Counted from the stretch's first letter, positions 19,944 to 30,418 are shown. The stretch: 64,000 nucleotides of DNA from Rhizobium sp. (GCA_019739215.1 JAHHDR010000042.1:1-64000); one strand, 5' to 3'. Numbers and translations are program-made. The notes: generated by a model not told the origin, from the letters alone.

Positions 19944-21200
19944 TCAATACGCGAAGTCGATCGCCGTCAGTTTGTCGATCGTCACATTCTGAATGGTCAG
20001 GCTGTCCTTGCCGCCGAGATCGATGACGACATCCGTGCCGTTCTGAGTCATGGCGTCCGCGATCTGGGCGAAATCATTGATCTTCCTGATGCCGGTGATG
20101 TCGATGAGATCGATGCCATCCTGGAAATCGGCGATCGTGTCGTGACCCGTGCCGGTTGCGAAGACGAACGTATCGGCCGCCGCACCGCCATGAAGGATGT
20201 CGTTGCCCCTGCCGCCATTGATGATGTCGGTGCCGCCCAGCCCGAAAAGCGTGTTCTGCCCCGAATTGCCTGAAATCCGGTTGGCGATGTCGGACCCGGT
20301 GCCCGATATGCTGTTCGTTCCGGTCAGGACGAGGTTTTCGATGTTGGCCCCGAGCGTCCAGGTGATCGAGGACTTCACGGTGTCCGTGCCGGCATTCATC
20401 TGTTCGCCGAGTTTGATCAGCGGTTCGTCGACGATGTAGAGATCGTCGCCGTCGCCACCATCGACATAGAAGGCACGACCGCCGCGACCGTCGAAAATGT
20501 CGTTGCCGTCACCGAGCCAGACTTGCGACGGGATATCGCCGCGGTTGCGGATGATCTCGACCGAATTGGTGAAATTGGCCTGGATCGACCAGAATTCCGC
20601 GTCGATGGTCCCGTGATTGACGAGAACGGTGCGGGAACCATCCTGATTGCCGAGCATGACGCCATATTCCGAACTGTCGATCGTGCCGGTGTTGACAATC
20701 TTCAGCCGGTCGCCGGCGGTCAGGAAAGTGGAGATCGCGTTCTTGTCTCCGGTGATCATGCCGTCGTTGCGGATCGTGGCGCTGCCGAAGGAGAAATCGA
20801 GGCCCACCACCGAGCCCGAGATGAAGCCGGTGTTCTCGATCCTGATGTTGTCGCCCGAGGCGTTGATGCCGTACTCGCCACCGATCTTGCCTGCATTGCG
20901 CAGGATCTGGCCGTCGGCCGCGAGGTTGACCCCGGTCTGGCCCCAGACATTGGCGGACTTGGCAATGTCGACCACACCACCACCCGTGCCGTCATTGGCA
21001 CCGACATGCAGGCCGTAACCCTGAGACGCCGAGATGTCGCCCTTGATGATGAAGTTCCGGTCCTCGACCGCCGTTGCACCGAAGAGACCGACCATCTCGG
21101 AGCTGGTGATGGATGCCTGCTTCTCCAGAATGTAGGTGGTGTTGCCCTTCTTGGCTTCATAGTAGGTGGTCAGGTCTTGCGTGATACGGACGGTTTTCAT
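19944..21200 (-). CDS. RTX protein with NxGxIxG repeats (right-arm copy)
   Basis: Identical translation to 6195..7451. Confidence 0.92.
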   Translation of the reverse strand: MKTVRITQDLTTYYEAKKGNTTYILEKQASITSSEMVGLFGATAVEDRNFIIKGDISASQGYGLHVGANDGTGGGVVDIAKSANVWGQTGVNLAADGQILRNAGKIGGEYGINASGDNIRIENTGFISGSVVGLDFSFGSATIRNDGMITGDKNAISTFLTAGDRLKIVNTGTIDSSEYGVMLGNQDGSRTVLVNHGTIDAEFWSIQANFTNSVEIIRNRGDIPSQVWLGDGNDIFDGRGGRAFYVDGGDGDDLYIVDEPLIKLGEQMNAGTDTVKSSITWTLGANIENLVLTGTNSISGTGSDIANRISGNSGQNTLFGLGGTDIINGGRGNDILHGGAAADTFVFATGTGHDTIADFQDGIDLIDITGIRKINDFAQIADAMTQNGTDVVIDLGGKDSLTIQNVTIDKLTAIDFAY

Positions 21201-21524
21201 GGTGAGCCTCTGTTGTTTGTGCGGCTCATTCTAGTCAGCATTGTTTCAGCAGAATTCCGGCGAGCTGATCCGATTGTTTCTTTCGTTTCAAACCCCCGTC
21301 CCGGGGACAGGTCTGAAAATTCCTGGCCATGCCCGCTCGTTCCGAGGCGCGGGTTGCAGCCCCGTTTCAATTGTTTCTTTTGTTTCAATACGGCGTCGAG
21401 GCGGAATAGATGGCACGATAAATGCGTCGATCTCGCATATTCTGCGGGCCGAACTCGTAAAATTGCTGTAAGTCAGGCAAAAATCGGGAAACGCCGCAGG
21501 GTCAGGAGATCGGTGGTGGCGGAA

Positions 21525-22253
21525 ATGACAGGCAGGATCATCGTCGTAGACGACGAAGAGCACATTCGCGAGATGGTCGCGGACTATCTCAATGGCCATG
21601 GGTTCTCGGCGCGCACGGCCTCGGGCGGGGCGGCGCTCGACGGAATTATGCCGGATTTCGCACCTGATCTCATCCTGCTCGACATCAACATGCCCGATGA
21701 AGACGGGCTGTCGGTGGCGCGGCGGCTGCGTGCGGCGGGCAACATCCCTGTCATCATGGTGACCGCCGCCGACGATGTCGTTGACCGGATCGTCGGGCTC
21801 GAGGTCGGCGCAGACGACTATGTCACCAAGCCCTTCGACCTGAGGGAACTCAAGGCCCGCATCCGCGCCGTCCTGCGGCGTGGCGCCGCCAAGTCAGCAC
21901 CGGCGAGCGCCGCGCAGGCCGAGATGCCGATGGAGCCCGCCACCGTCGCCTTCGGGCGCATGACGGTTGACCGCGCCAGCCGCCGGCTGCTGCGGCCCGA
22001 TGGCAGCGAGGAGGCCGTGACGGCGATGGAATTCGACCTGATCGAGGCGTTTCTCGACAATCCCTACCGCGTCCTGTCGCGCGACCGGCTGCTCGACCTG
22101 GCACATCGCAAGAACGACGACCCTTTCGACCGCTCGATCGACATCCGCGTGACACGTCTGCGCAAGAAGATCGAGGACGATCCCTCCAAGCCCCAGACCA
22201 TCAAGACGGTGCGCGGGGCGGGCTACATCTACTCACCGGCGAGACGGCCATGA
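21525..22253 (+). CDS. OmpR/PhoB-type response regulator (right-arm copy)
   Basis: Identical translation to 5142..5870. Confidence 0.95.
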   Translation: MTGRIIVVDDEEHIREMVADYLNGHGFSARTASGGAALDGIMPDFAPDLILLDINMPDEDGLSVARRLRAAGNIPVIMVTAADDVVDRIVGLEVGADDYVTKPFDLRELKARIRAVLRRGAAKSAPASAAQAEMPMEPATVAFGRMTVDRASRRLLRPDGSEEAVTAMEFDLIEAFLDNPYRVLSRDRLLDLAHRKNDDPFDRSIDIRVTRLRKKIEDDPSKPQTIKTVRGAGYIYSPARRP

Positions 22254-24262
22254 ACGAGCGACCGATCCACAGCTTCAAAGAACTGCCCGCAGGCGGCGCA
22301 TCCGGCGTCCGGGACGGCATGCATCCGTCCGACTACGGGGTGGTGATGTCGATCACGCGCGGCATGCCCGGCACTGCCTGCTATATCGGCAAGGACATGC
22401 GGCTGCTGTTCGGCAACGATGCCTTCCTCAATGCGCTCGGGCTGCCGCATGACGAGATCCTGGGCCGGCCGACGGTGGAGTTGTTCGGCGAGGACGCGGT
22501 TGCGTCGATGCAGGACGTCATTGCCCGGGTGCTGGCGGGCGAATCCGTGCATGTCGAGGGATGGAGCCATTCGCGCTACGGCGACCACTACGTGCGCCAA
22601 AGCTTCACGCCCTTCGACAATGGTCGCGACGGGGTGATCGGCTACTTCCTGCTGGCGATCGACTTGACGGCGCAGAAGCGTCGCGAGGAGGAACTCGAGA
22701 CCCAGCACCGACTGCGTCGCGAGAACGAGGCGCTGAGCGCGGCGATCGTGCGCACATCGCTTGACTCGATCATCATCATCGATGGCGACGGACTGGTGGT
22801 CGATTTCAACCCGGCGGCGGAACATCTGTTCGGCTTCACCCGTGAGCAGGCGATCGGCCGGGATGTCGGCAGCCTGATCATTCCGGCGCAGCACCGCGAC
22901 GCCCATTACGAGGGCATGAAGCGCTACCTCTCGACCGGCAACTCGCGGGTCATCGGCAAGCGGGTCGAACTCGAGGCGGTGACGCGCGACGGCCGCGTCG
23001 TGCCTGTGGAACTGTCGATTGCCGATGTCAGCACCGAGGGCAAGCGCTTCTTCACCGCCCATATCCGCGATCTCCAACCGGCCAAGGCATCGCAATTCGA
23101 GATCGAACGGCAGCGCGACGCGCTGTACCAGAAGGAAAAGCTGGCTGCGCTGGGCTCGCTGCTGTCAGGCGTTGCGCATGAGTTGAACAATCCGCTGTCG
23201 ATCGTGCTGGGCCAGGCGATGATGCTGCGGGAGAAGGCCAAGCTCATCACGGGCGGCGACGACCTCTACGACCGCGCGCAGAAGATCGAGATGGCGGCCA
23301 ACCGCTGCGCCCGGATCGTCCGCACCTTCCTCGCCATGGCCCGGCAGCGCAAGGCCGAACGGTCCTATGTGTCGGTCGCCAAGGTGATCGGCGATGCGCT
23401 GGAACTGCTGACCTATAGCCTCAGGACCGGCGGCGTCAGCGTGACGACTGAAATCGCGCCGGACCTGCCGGAAACGCATGCCGACGCGGACCTGTTGCAC
23501 CAGGTGCTGGTGAACCTGATCGTCAATGCCCAGCAGGCGCTCGAAAGCACCGGCGACGACGCCCGGCGCCTGCTCGTCCGTGCGTGGTTCGAGGCAGCGA
23601 CGAACAGCATCGTCATCGATGTGGCCGACAATGGCCCCGGCATTCCCGCCTCGATCCGGAACCGGATCTTCGATCCTTTCTTCACCACCAAGCCGCAGGA
23701 CCATGGCACCGGCATCGGGCTCGCCGTGTCGCGCGGGCTGGTGGAGGCGCATGGCGGTACGCTGGAGTTGCTTGTTCCCCAGCCGGCCCGCGGCGCGGCC
23801 TTCGTCGTTCGCCTCCCGGTGACGCTGTCGGAAGATGGCGAGACGGCATCTGCCGCGCCGGGACCCACAGCACGGCTGCCGGAAGAGCGCCTTGCCGAAA
23901 TTCTTGTTGTCGACGACGAGCCCGAGCTTGCGGAACTGATCGCGGACATCATCTCGGGCATGGGCTATCGCACGTCGATCGCGCAGTCGGGCCATGCCGC
24001 CCAGCGACTGCTCGCCGGAAAGGACAGCGATGTCGCCGCGATCCTGTGCGATATCCGGATGCCCGACGGCGATGGACCCGGCCTCTATGACTGGCTTGCC
24101 ACCCACCGCCCGACGCTCAGCCGACGCATCGCCTTCGTGACCGGCGACACGCTCGGCCCCTCCGCCGGGCGCTTCCTCGCCCGCAGCGGCTGTCCCGTCA
24201 TCGAAAAGCCGTTCACGCCGGACGACATAGCCGCGGTGTTGCGTACGCTGACGGCGCCGTGA
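22250..24262 (+). CDS. Hybrid PAS sensor histidine kinase (right-arm copy)
   Basis: Identical translation to 3133..5145; ATGA overlap with the regulator. Confidence 0.93.
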   Translation: MNERPIHSFKELPAGGASGVRDGMHPSDYGVVMSITRGMPGTACYIGKDMRLLFGNDAFLNALGLPHDEILGRPTVELFGEDAVASMQDVIARVLAGESVHVEGWSHSRYGDHYVRQSFTPFDNGRDGVIGYFLLAIDLTAQKRREEELETQHRLRRENEALSAAIVRTSLDSIIIIDGDGLVVDFNPAAEHLFGFTREQAIGRDVGSLIIPAQHRDAHYEGMKRYLSTGNSRVIGKRVELEAVTRDGRVVPVELSIADVSTEGKRFFTAHIRDLQPAKASQFEIERQRDALYQKEKLAALGSLLSGVAHELNNPLSIVLGQAMMLREKAKLITGGDDLYDRAQKIEMAANRCARIVRTFLAMARQRKAERSYVSVAKVIGDALELLTYSLRTGGVSVTTEIAPDLPETHADADLLHQVLVNLIVNAQQALESTGDDARRLLVRAWFEAATNSIVIDVADNGPGIPASIRNRIFDPFFTTKPQDHGTGIGLAVSRGLVEAHGGTLELLVPQPARGAAFVVRLPVTLSEDGETASAAPGPTARLPEERLAEILVVDDEPELAELIADIISGMGYRTSIAQSGHAAQRLLAGKDSDVAAILCDIRMPDGDGPGLYDWLATHRPTLSRRIAFVTGDTLGPSAGRFLARSGCPVIEKPFTPDDIAAVLRTLTAP

Positions 24263-24390
24263 GAGCGCGGGCAGTTCGGCCGCAACCCACTGGAAACAAC
24301 TGAAACGAAAAGACTTTCCCGATGTAGTCCGGCCGAAACAACCATCTGCGATCATGTTCTCCATCAACCCAGTCGTGAAGGAAAAGGGCA

Positions 24391-24825
24391 ATGGAAGAAC
24401 AGACGATCAAACTGCTGCAGGACAGCTTCGTCCAGGTCATGGCGATCCGTTCGGAGGCCGCGGCGCTTTTCTACGAAAGGCTGTTTGTGCTTGACCCGAC
24501 GCTGAAGCCGCTGTTCAGCGACAGCGACATGCGCGCGCAGGAAATGAAGCTCATGGCGGCGCTGGCACTGGTGGTGGGCAAGCTGAGGCAACTCGACGAG
24601 GTGATTCCGGTGCTGGAGACGCTTGCGGTCAAGCATGTCGGCTACGGCGTCAGGGAAAGCCACTACGACACCGTCGGCCAGGCCCTGATCCAGACGCTTT
24701 CGCTCGCCTTCGGCGAACGGTTCACCCCGGAACTGCGGACCGCCTGGCTGGCAGCCTACGGCGCGATCAGCGGCGTCATGATCGCGGCGGCGCGCAGGGG
24801 CGGGATGGTGATCGCGGCGGAATAG
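24391..24825 (+). CDS. Globin-family protein (right-arm copy)
   Basis: Identical translation to 2570..3004. Confidence 0.88.
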   Translation: MEEQTIKLLQDSFVQVMAIRSEAAALFYERLFVLDPTLKPLFSDSDMRAQEMKLMAALALVVGKLRQLDEVIPVLETLAVKHVGYGVRESHYDTVGQALIQTLSLAFGERFTPELRTAWLAAYGAISGVMIAAARRGGMVIAAE

Positions 24826-24874
24826 CGAGAGGCCGGATGCGAATAGTAGACTCGGATAGTGGGCGGAGGGGCTG

Positions 24875-25234
24875 TCACCAGCCTTTGTCGGGACGTTCCG
24901 CCCCGGCAAGCTCGATGAGGCCCGCGACGGCGTCGACCTCCAGTTCCAGCAGCCAGAGATCGGGATCGAAACGCCGCTCCCGATCGAGGATCGCCTCGCA
25001 TTCGGCTGCCTCGCAGCGCTCGGCGCGGATCTCGAAGCGACGGCCGTCATCGGACGCGTCGAAGACGCTCTGGGGAGCAGGGCCATAGAGGGTTTCCAGC
25101 CCATCGCGAAACCGCTGGCGGATGAACAGAGCGCCAGCCTCTCCCGCGCCGTGCCGCTCCACGGCGGCGAAGCCTCCGGCGGCGAAAACGCGGCGCATGA
25201 GGGCCGAGACGAAGAATTCGGTGGTGAGGCGCAT
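24875..25234 (-). CDS. DUF1491 family protein (right-arm copy)
   Basis: Identical translation to 2161..2520. Confidence 0.8.
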   Translation of the reverse strand: MRLTTEFFVSALMRRVFAAGGFAAVERHGAGEAGALFIRQRFRDGLETLYGPAPQSVFDASDDGRRFEIRAERCEAAECEAILDRERRFDPDLWLLELEVDAVAGLIELAGAERPDKGW

Positions 25235-25306
25235 GGCGCTGTCCTACGCGCGCGTAGCTGCGCTGTCAAAGGCGGGCGCGCCGGATCGCCGGCTTGCCCA
25301 TCCGGA

Positions 25307-25712
25307 TCAGAGATTGGCGAACGTGACGTCGGTCTCGGCGAGGTCGCCCTCGCCGGGCACCCTGAGCGTCATGCTGTCCTTGCCGAAGCGGATGACAAGG
25401 TCGCCATCGACCCGCTTCATGTGATCGGCAAGTTCGGTGTAGCCGTCGTCAAGTTAGAAGTTCTCGACGTAGAGAATGTCTACACCGGCCACGAAGTCCT
25501 TGATCACTTCGTTGCCGCCGCCCTTCTTGAACACCTGCTGATCGGCGCCCTCGCCGCCGATCAGCAGGTCATCGCCCCTACCGCTATTGGCGGCTGACGT
25601 ATCGACGCCGACCCCACCCTTGATCGTCGCACCCCGGGCTTTGAGGAGTTCACCATCGTCACCGCTGAAACTGACGCCGTAGCGGGTCCTGGTCGATGTG
25701 GAACTTCGGCAT
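25307..25712 (-). pseudogene. Degenerate RTX protein (right-arm copy)
   Basis: Mirror of 1683..2088, same in-frame stop. Confidence 0.75.
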
Positions 25713-25748
25713 TGCTTCTCCTTGTCTCTCCGGAGGCACCGGCGGTGC

Positions 25749-26948
25749 TCAGACGGCGAATTCGAAATGCTTGGCCTCGAGATCGTCCCTAGTCATGCCC
25801 GCGATGGTCAGGCTGTCACCCTTGCCCAGGTCGAGCACCACGCCGGCCGCCGTGTTGCTGGCGACGTCGATGACTTCGCCGAAAGTTTTGAAATCCTTGA
25901 GGAAATGAAGATCGACGATATCCTGCTCGGCGCCGTCGCCGACGAAATCCGTGATCGTGTCGTGATCATCGCCCTTTCGAAAGACGAAGGTGTCGACGCC
26001 GCCACCGCCCGTCAGCCGGTCATTGCCGGCACCGGAGTAGAACGTGTCTTCCCCGCCCTGGCCGCGGAGCCTGTTGTTGCCGGAATTACCGCCGAGCGTG
26101 TTGTCGTAGTCGTTTCCGGTCAGCGCGATATCGGCCTTTCCCCGGGCGCCGAGAAATTCGAACTCGGCATATTCACTGTCCGGAAGGACGAACGTCGCCG
26201 TCGTCCAGATCATGTCGTAGCCCTCTCCAGCGAATTCCGCGACGCCAACGCGCGTCTGGTCGACGAAGAACACGTCGTTGCCTTCTCCGCCCGAGACCCC
26301 ATCGAGAGCCTTTCCGCCACGCAGGTCGATGCGGTCGTTGCCGGCGCCCATGTCGACGCCGCCGGTCATCCGGCCGCGATTGACGAGGAGGTCGTCGTCG
26401 GCACCGCCGATGAAGCTCCAGTCGTCGCCGGCCAGCGTGCCGCGGTTTATGACCTCGCAGTCGGCCGCACCGTTGATCCTGAGCGCCATCTGACCGTCGA
26501 TCACACCGCCCTTCTCGTTGACCACCCTGCCATAGCCGTTGAGGTCGATGCCCTGGGCGCCCCTGATCAGGCCGCTGTTCTGGATCGAAAAGCCGTCGCA
26601 GCCGCCGACAATGCCGATCCCGGTCGGCGCCGTGCCGACGATGCGGCCGGTATTGACGACATCGGCCTGATCTCCGTGCAGCGTGAGGCCGAAATAGCCG
26701 CGGACGACCCCCGTTTCGGCAATCCGCAAGTCCGTGCCATGACCGAGGCTTTCGAAACCGCTGACCGTACCAGTGGCCGTGGTGATGACGCTGCCGGCGA
26801 TGACGAGGCTGATATTGTCGGCAAACGGGTTGTAGATCGCGTCGCCATCGGACACCTTGACAAAGGAGCCCTTGCCGAGCAGCCAGTTGCTGCCATTGCC
26901 GGCGAGTTCGACGGTCTGCGTCTGGGTCATAATCTTCTTGACGGCCAT
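25749..26948 (-). CDS. RTX protein with NxGxIxG repeats (right-arm copy)
   Basis: Identical translation to 447..1646. Confidence 0.9.
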   Translation of the reverse strand: MAVKKIMTQTQTVELAGNGSNWLLGKGSFVKVSDGDAIYNPFADNISLVIAGSVITTATGTVSGFESLGHGTDLRIAETGVVRGYFGLTLHGDQADVVNTGRIVGTAPTGIGIVGGCDGFSIQNSGLIRGAQGIDLNGYGRVVNEKGGVIDGQMALRINGAADCEVINRGTLAGDDWSFIGGADDDLLVNRGRMTGGVDMGAGNDRIDLRGGKALDGVSGGEGNDVFFVDQTRVGVAEFAGEGYDMIWTTATFVLPDSEYAEFEFLGARGKADIALTGNDYDNTLGGNSGNNRLRGQGGEDTFYSGAGNDRLTGGGGVDTFVFRKGDDHDTITDFVGDGAEQDIVDLHFLKDFKTFGEVIDVASNTAAGVVLDLGKGDSLTIAGMTRDDLEAKHFEFAV

Positions 26949-27151
26949 TTGCGCGCTCCTCGCTTCATCCTTGCGAAGAAAACGCCAGTGCGCCAAAAAT
27001 TATTCGGCATAAACCAAAATAGTCATCCAATTTGTGGATTTTTTCTACTTTTCCGACGGAGGAGCGGGTTGATCCGGAATTTTCGCGGACCGCGTCCCAA
27101 GCGGAGGACCTGCCCCGCAGGATATCCGGACAACCCGCAGCCGGAAAGGTG

Positions 27152-28003
27152 TCAGATCGCCCCGATCGACTTGAGTTTTTTGAGCACCGCCTCCGACGGC
27201 TCGCCGGTGACCGGCAGGCGATAGCTCTTCTCAAAGGCGCGGATCGCGGCGCGGGTCGCGGCGCCGGGAATGCCGTCGATCTTGACGTCGGCATAGGCCA
27301 TGCCGGCAAGCGCCTTCTGGATCTTCATGACCAGGGCCGGCGAAGCGGGCTTTTCCACGGGTATGACGGCCATCGGCTGGGCAGCAGCCTCGATCAATGC
27401 GGCAACTTCGTCAACCGGTGCAGTCCGGGTGCTCGCCGTCTGGATATCGGCATCGCTTTCGGCTGGTGAAGCCACTGCGCCGAGGCGGTCGAGCACCGAC
27501 TGGCTGGGGGTGCCGGTCTCCTCCATCCCCTCGGTCTGCTCGAAGAACAGGATTGCGGCCTCGGTCCTGGGACCGGTTAGACCGTCGGCGGGACCGTCAT
27601 AGAGTCCGCGCATGGCGAGGCCCTGCTGGATCCGGCGCACCAGTTCGGAGGGTTTGGGCTTCTCGGTCCGGGCCTGTTGCGTCTCGGACTGGCGCTCGAT
27701 GCGAAAAACAGTGACGCCAGGTTCGACCGCGCGAGCGATCTCGTCGGTGCGGCTGGTTTCGGCATCGCCACGCGTGGCGAGGAACGGCGCGGGGTGCCGG
27801 CGCGGCTGGTACCACAGGGCATTGGCCGCCACGAAGGAAAAGATCACGCCGAAGGCGACGAAGCCGCCCAGCGCGCGGGGATGCCGCGCGATCAGCGCCA
27901 CCGAGGCCATAAGGACGCCCATCGCGCGCGACCGGCGCGGCTGGGGCTTGCGGCCACGCGCGGGGCCGGCGTCAGGCGATTTTCGCTTGGGCTGCGTAGC
28001 CAT
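27152..28003 (-). CDS. Membrane-anchored peptidoglycan-binding domain protein (intact copy)
   Basis: Two PG_binding_1-like segments (LVRRIQQGLAMRGLYDGPADGLTGPRTEAAILFFE; KIQKALAGMAYADVKIDGIPGAATRAAIRAFE) after one TM helix. Confidence 0.85.
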   Translation of the reverse strand: MATQPKRKSPDAGPARGRKPQPRRSRAMGVLMASVALIARHPRALGGFVAFGVIFSFVAANALWYQPRRHPAPFLATRGDAETSRTDEIARAVEPGVTVFRIERQSETQQARTEKPKPSELVRRIQQGLAMRGLYDGPADGLTGPRTEAAILFFEQTEGMEETGTPSQSVLDRLGAVASPAESDADIQTASTRTAPVDEVAALIEAAAQPMAVIPVEKPASPALVMKIQKALAGMAYADVKIDGIPGAATRAAIRAFEKSYRLPVTGEPSEAVLKKLKSIGAI

Positions 28004-29438
28004 CCCGCATCTCCCCTGTTCTGGTCGTTTCGAGGCGCGGCGGGAACTCGAGCACGTCGGCGTCCGCGCCGCCATCGCCATTCACGGGCAGGCTGACGGT
28101 GATGACCGTGCCAGCGCCCTCGGTGCTCTCGATCACGAAATCGCCGCCATGCAGCGCCACCAGGCCCTTGACCAGGGCAAGTCCGAGGCCTGTGCCTTCG
28201 TAGCGGCGGGTATAGTCGTTCTGCACCTGCATGAAGGGCATGCCGATCAGCGCCAGCTTGTCGACGGGAATGCCGATGCCGGTGTCGCTGACGCGCAGTT
28301 CGAGTCGGCCGGCGCGGATTGCCGCGTCGATGGTAACGACGCCGCCCTCCTTGGTAAACTTGATCGCGTTGTTGGCGAGGTTGATCAGGATCTGCTTGAC
28401 CGCGCGCCGGTCCGCAACCACCTCTTCAAGTCCGCGCGAGACGCGTGTCGAGAAGACCACGCCCTTGCGGCTCGCCTCGAGCGCCAGCATCTCATCGACG
28501 GCGTGCAGCACCGTGTCGATGGCGAAGGGTTCCTTGACCAGTTCGTAGCGGCCGGCCTCGATCTTGGACATGTCGAGCATGGTGTTGACCACGGCAAGCA
28601 GGTGATGGCCCGACTGGTTGACGAGCTGGACATATTCCTTTTGGCGATCATTCTCGAAGCGGCCGAAGTACTCGCCGAGAAGGATATCGGAGAAGCCGAG
28701 AATCGCGTTGAGCGGCGTGCGCAGTTCATGGCTGACGGCGGCCAGGAACCGCGTCTTGGCCTCGTTGGCGGAGCGCGCTTCGGTGCGGGCGGCGGCAAGG
28801 TCCCCGCGCAGCGCGACCTCGGCCGACATGTCGAGCATCTGGACGACAAACCCGGCCAGCGAACCATCGCGGTCACGCTGGGCGGAGAAATGGCCGCGCA
28901 CGGGACGGAAGGATGCCTCGTCGCCCAGCAGGAATTCGGCCGTGGCGGCGTTGGCGCCCTGGCGCAGGCTGTCGAGGGCCTGGAGGTAATCGATGCGGGT
29001 GGACAGGTGGACGACGTCGATCAGCGCCTCGGGCCTGCCGACGAGCATGGCGCGGTCCGCCCCGGTCGCCGAGAGAACACGACCGGCACCATCGTTGCGG
29101 ACAACGAGACCGGGCAAGTGGTCGATCGGCAAGAAGGGTGCGGGCTCGGCCTGTATGACCGGCGCAACACGCCTGAAGCGCGGACGTGCGTCCCGCCAGG
29201 CGATCACGCCCAGAAGGCATGCAGAAACACCGGCAAAGGCAGACGGGAGAATGGCCGACCAGTCCGCGCCGAGCGCGGCGGCAAGGCCGGCAGCGAGGAT
29301 GCCGGCTGTGGCGCCCAGGCCCGAGTCACGCAGTTCCAGCCGGCCGGCACGACGCGGGTCGGCCAGGCCGTCATTCCCCCAGGGGAAGAGGCGTTCGCCG
29401 CCGATCTTACGCAATGCTCTCAACACGCCAGCCTTCAT
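27972..29438 (-). CDS. PAS-containing sensor histidine kinase
   Basis: SHELRTPLNAILGFSDILLGEYFG, NLANNAIKFT, DTGIGI, EGTGLGLALVKGL. Confidence 0.92.
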   Translation of the reverse strand: MKAGVLRALRKIGGERLFPWGNDGLADPRRAGRLELRDSGLGATAGILAAGLAAALGADWSAILPSAFAGVSACLLGVIAWRDARPRFRRVAPVIQAEPAPFLPIDHLPGLVVRNDGAGRVLSATGADRAMLVGRPEALIDVVHLSTRIDYLQALDSLRQGANAATAEFLLGDEASFRPVRGHFSAQRDRDGSLAGFVVQMLDMSAEVALRGDLAAARTEARSANEAKTRFLAAVSHELRTPLNAILGFSDILLGEYFGRFENDRQKEYVQLVNQSGHHLLAVVNTMLDMSKIEAGRYELVKEPFAIDTVLHAVDEMLALEASRKGVVFSTRVSRGLEEVVADRRAVKQILINLANNAIKFTKEGGVVTIDAAIRAGRLELRVSDTGIGIPVDKLALIGMPFMQVQNDYTRRYEGTGLGLALVKGLVALHGGDFVIESTEGAGTVITVSLPVNGDGGADADVLEFPPRLETTRTGEMRDGYAAQAKIA

Positions 29439-29929
29439 CTATCCGACAGCCGAAAAAATCGCATCCGCGACTTAAGGAAAGGATAAGGCAGGGGCCCGCG
29501 AGGGGGCGTGAATGGGTCGTAAATTCCAAAAAAGGGACAGTTGGGCAGAACTTCGGAAATCGTGGTTAACAGGATGTAATTGCAGGAAAATCAACAGTTT
29601 CGCGACTGCGTTAACACTTGTGGCGCGCCCGGCGGCGCCCAGCCGGTGGATCGCTCGGGAGAGGCTGCCCACATGATTAACAGCGGTGGCCACAATTTGA
29701 ATCGAATGCCCTGCGAATGCGCTTCAAATGCACTTGGCTAAAGTTTTCGACAAATTTGCAGAAAGCTCTCCTGATTCCCGGAAGGGCTTGTTTCGGGGGT
29801 GGCGCTAGATTGCGAGATCAGAACGGCACCGGTCGTTCTCCAGCGCAACGAGCCGGCATACCGGCCAGCCGAGACAATCATGGCGTGACAGGCCAGGATG
29901 AGACGGGCCAAGATGAGACGGGCAAGGCA

Positions 29930-30322
29930 ATGTGGTTATTGATCCGAGGTGCATTCTGGTTTTCCCTGGTGCTGGTGATGCTGCCAATATTCGACCAGGA
30001 TGCGACAGAGCGGCTGGCCCAGGAGCCGGGCGTGGAACTGACCGACGCGCTCGGCGCCGCGGCCGGCGTGATCTCCTACGCCACCGATCTCTGCGCCCAG
30101 AAGCCGGATGTCTGCGTCAAGAGCGCCGAAACCTTCTCGACGCTCGGCGTCAGGGCCCGCGAGGGCGCCCGCGTTGCCTATACCTATCTCGACACCCAGT
30201 TTGCCGATGAAACCGAGACGAAGGCCACCGATGCCGTCAAGACCGGGACGGTTGCCGCCCGGACCGACGGGCTGCCGCAGATCGAGACCATTCCCGTCCC
30301 CATGCCGCGCCCGGAGGCCTGA
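29930..30322 (+). CDS. DUF5330-like protein
   Basis: MWLLIRGAFWFSLVLVMLPIFDQDA...AAGVISYATDLCAQKPDVCVKSAETFSTLGVRAREGARVAYTYL. Confidence 0.7.
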   Translation: MWLLIRGAFWFSLVLVMLPIFDQDATERLAQEPGVELTDALGAAAGVISYATDLCAQKPDVCVKSAETFSTLGVRAREGARVAYTYLDTQFADETETKATDAVKTGTVAARTDGLPQIETIPVPMPRPEA

Positions 30323-30385
30323 CAGCACCAACAGATCGACCGAACTGCCCGACCACCCTGCCTCAAACTCCGTCAGCTTTTGACG

Positions 30386-30418
30386 CGCCGTGAAGCTTGC
30401 TTCACGGCGTTCTTTCTT
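30386..30418 (+). terminator. Rho-independent-type terminator
   Basis: CGCCGTGAAGC..GCTTCACGGCG hairpin followed by TTCTTTCTT, about 60 nt after the DUF5330-like stop. Confidence 0.75.

Larger units (their letters stand above)
1..27393. repeat. Giant inverted duplication (about 13.7 kb arms, 6-nt spacer CTGGTC at 13695-13700)
   Basis: ORFs mirror with constant coordinate sum 27395 (e.g. 399..1646 + / 25749..26996 -; 3133..5145 - / 22250..24262 +; 9422..10654 + / 16741..17973 -) and identical translations; sum shifts to 27394 only near the outer edge and near the centre because of 1-nt indels. Confidence 0.98.

Noticed and set aside
25698-27224. 508-aa plus-strand ORF and other long ORFs such as 3004..4230, 39176..40402, 51563..52822 and 53016..54434
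   Set aside because: Antisense to well-supported genes; compositions biased to Arg/Gly/Asp/His with no recognisable domains, typical of high-GC shadow ORFs.
1-27393. Treating the two arms as independent paralogous gene sets (doubling RTX, two-component and globin copy number)
   Set aside because: Arms are identical over about 11.8 kb and differ only by indels near the edge and centre, so they should be counted once until the palindrome is verified.
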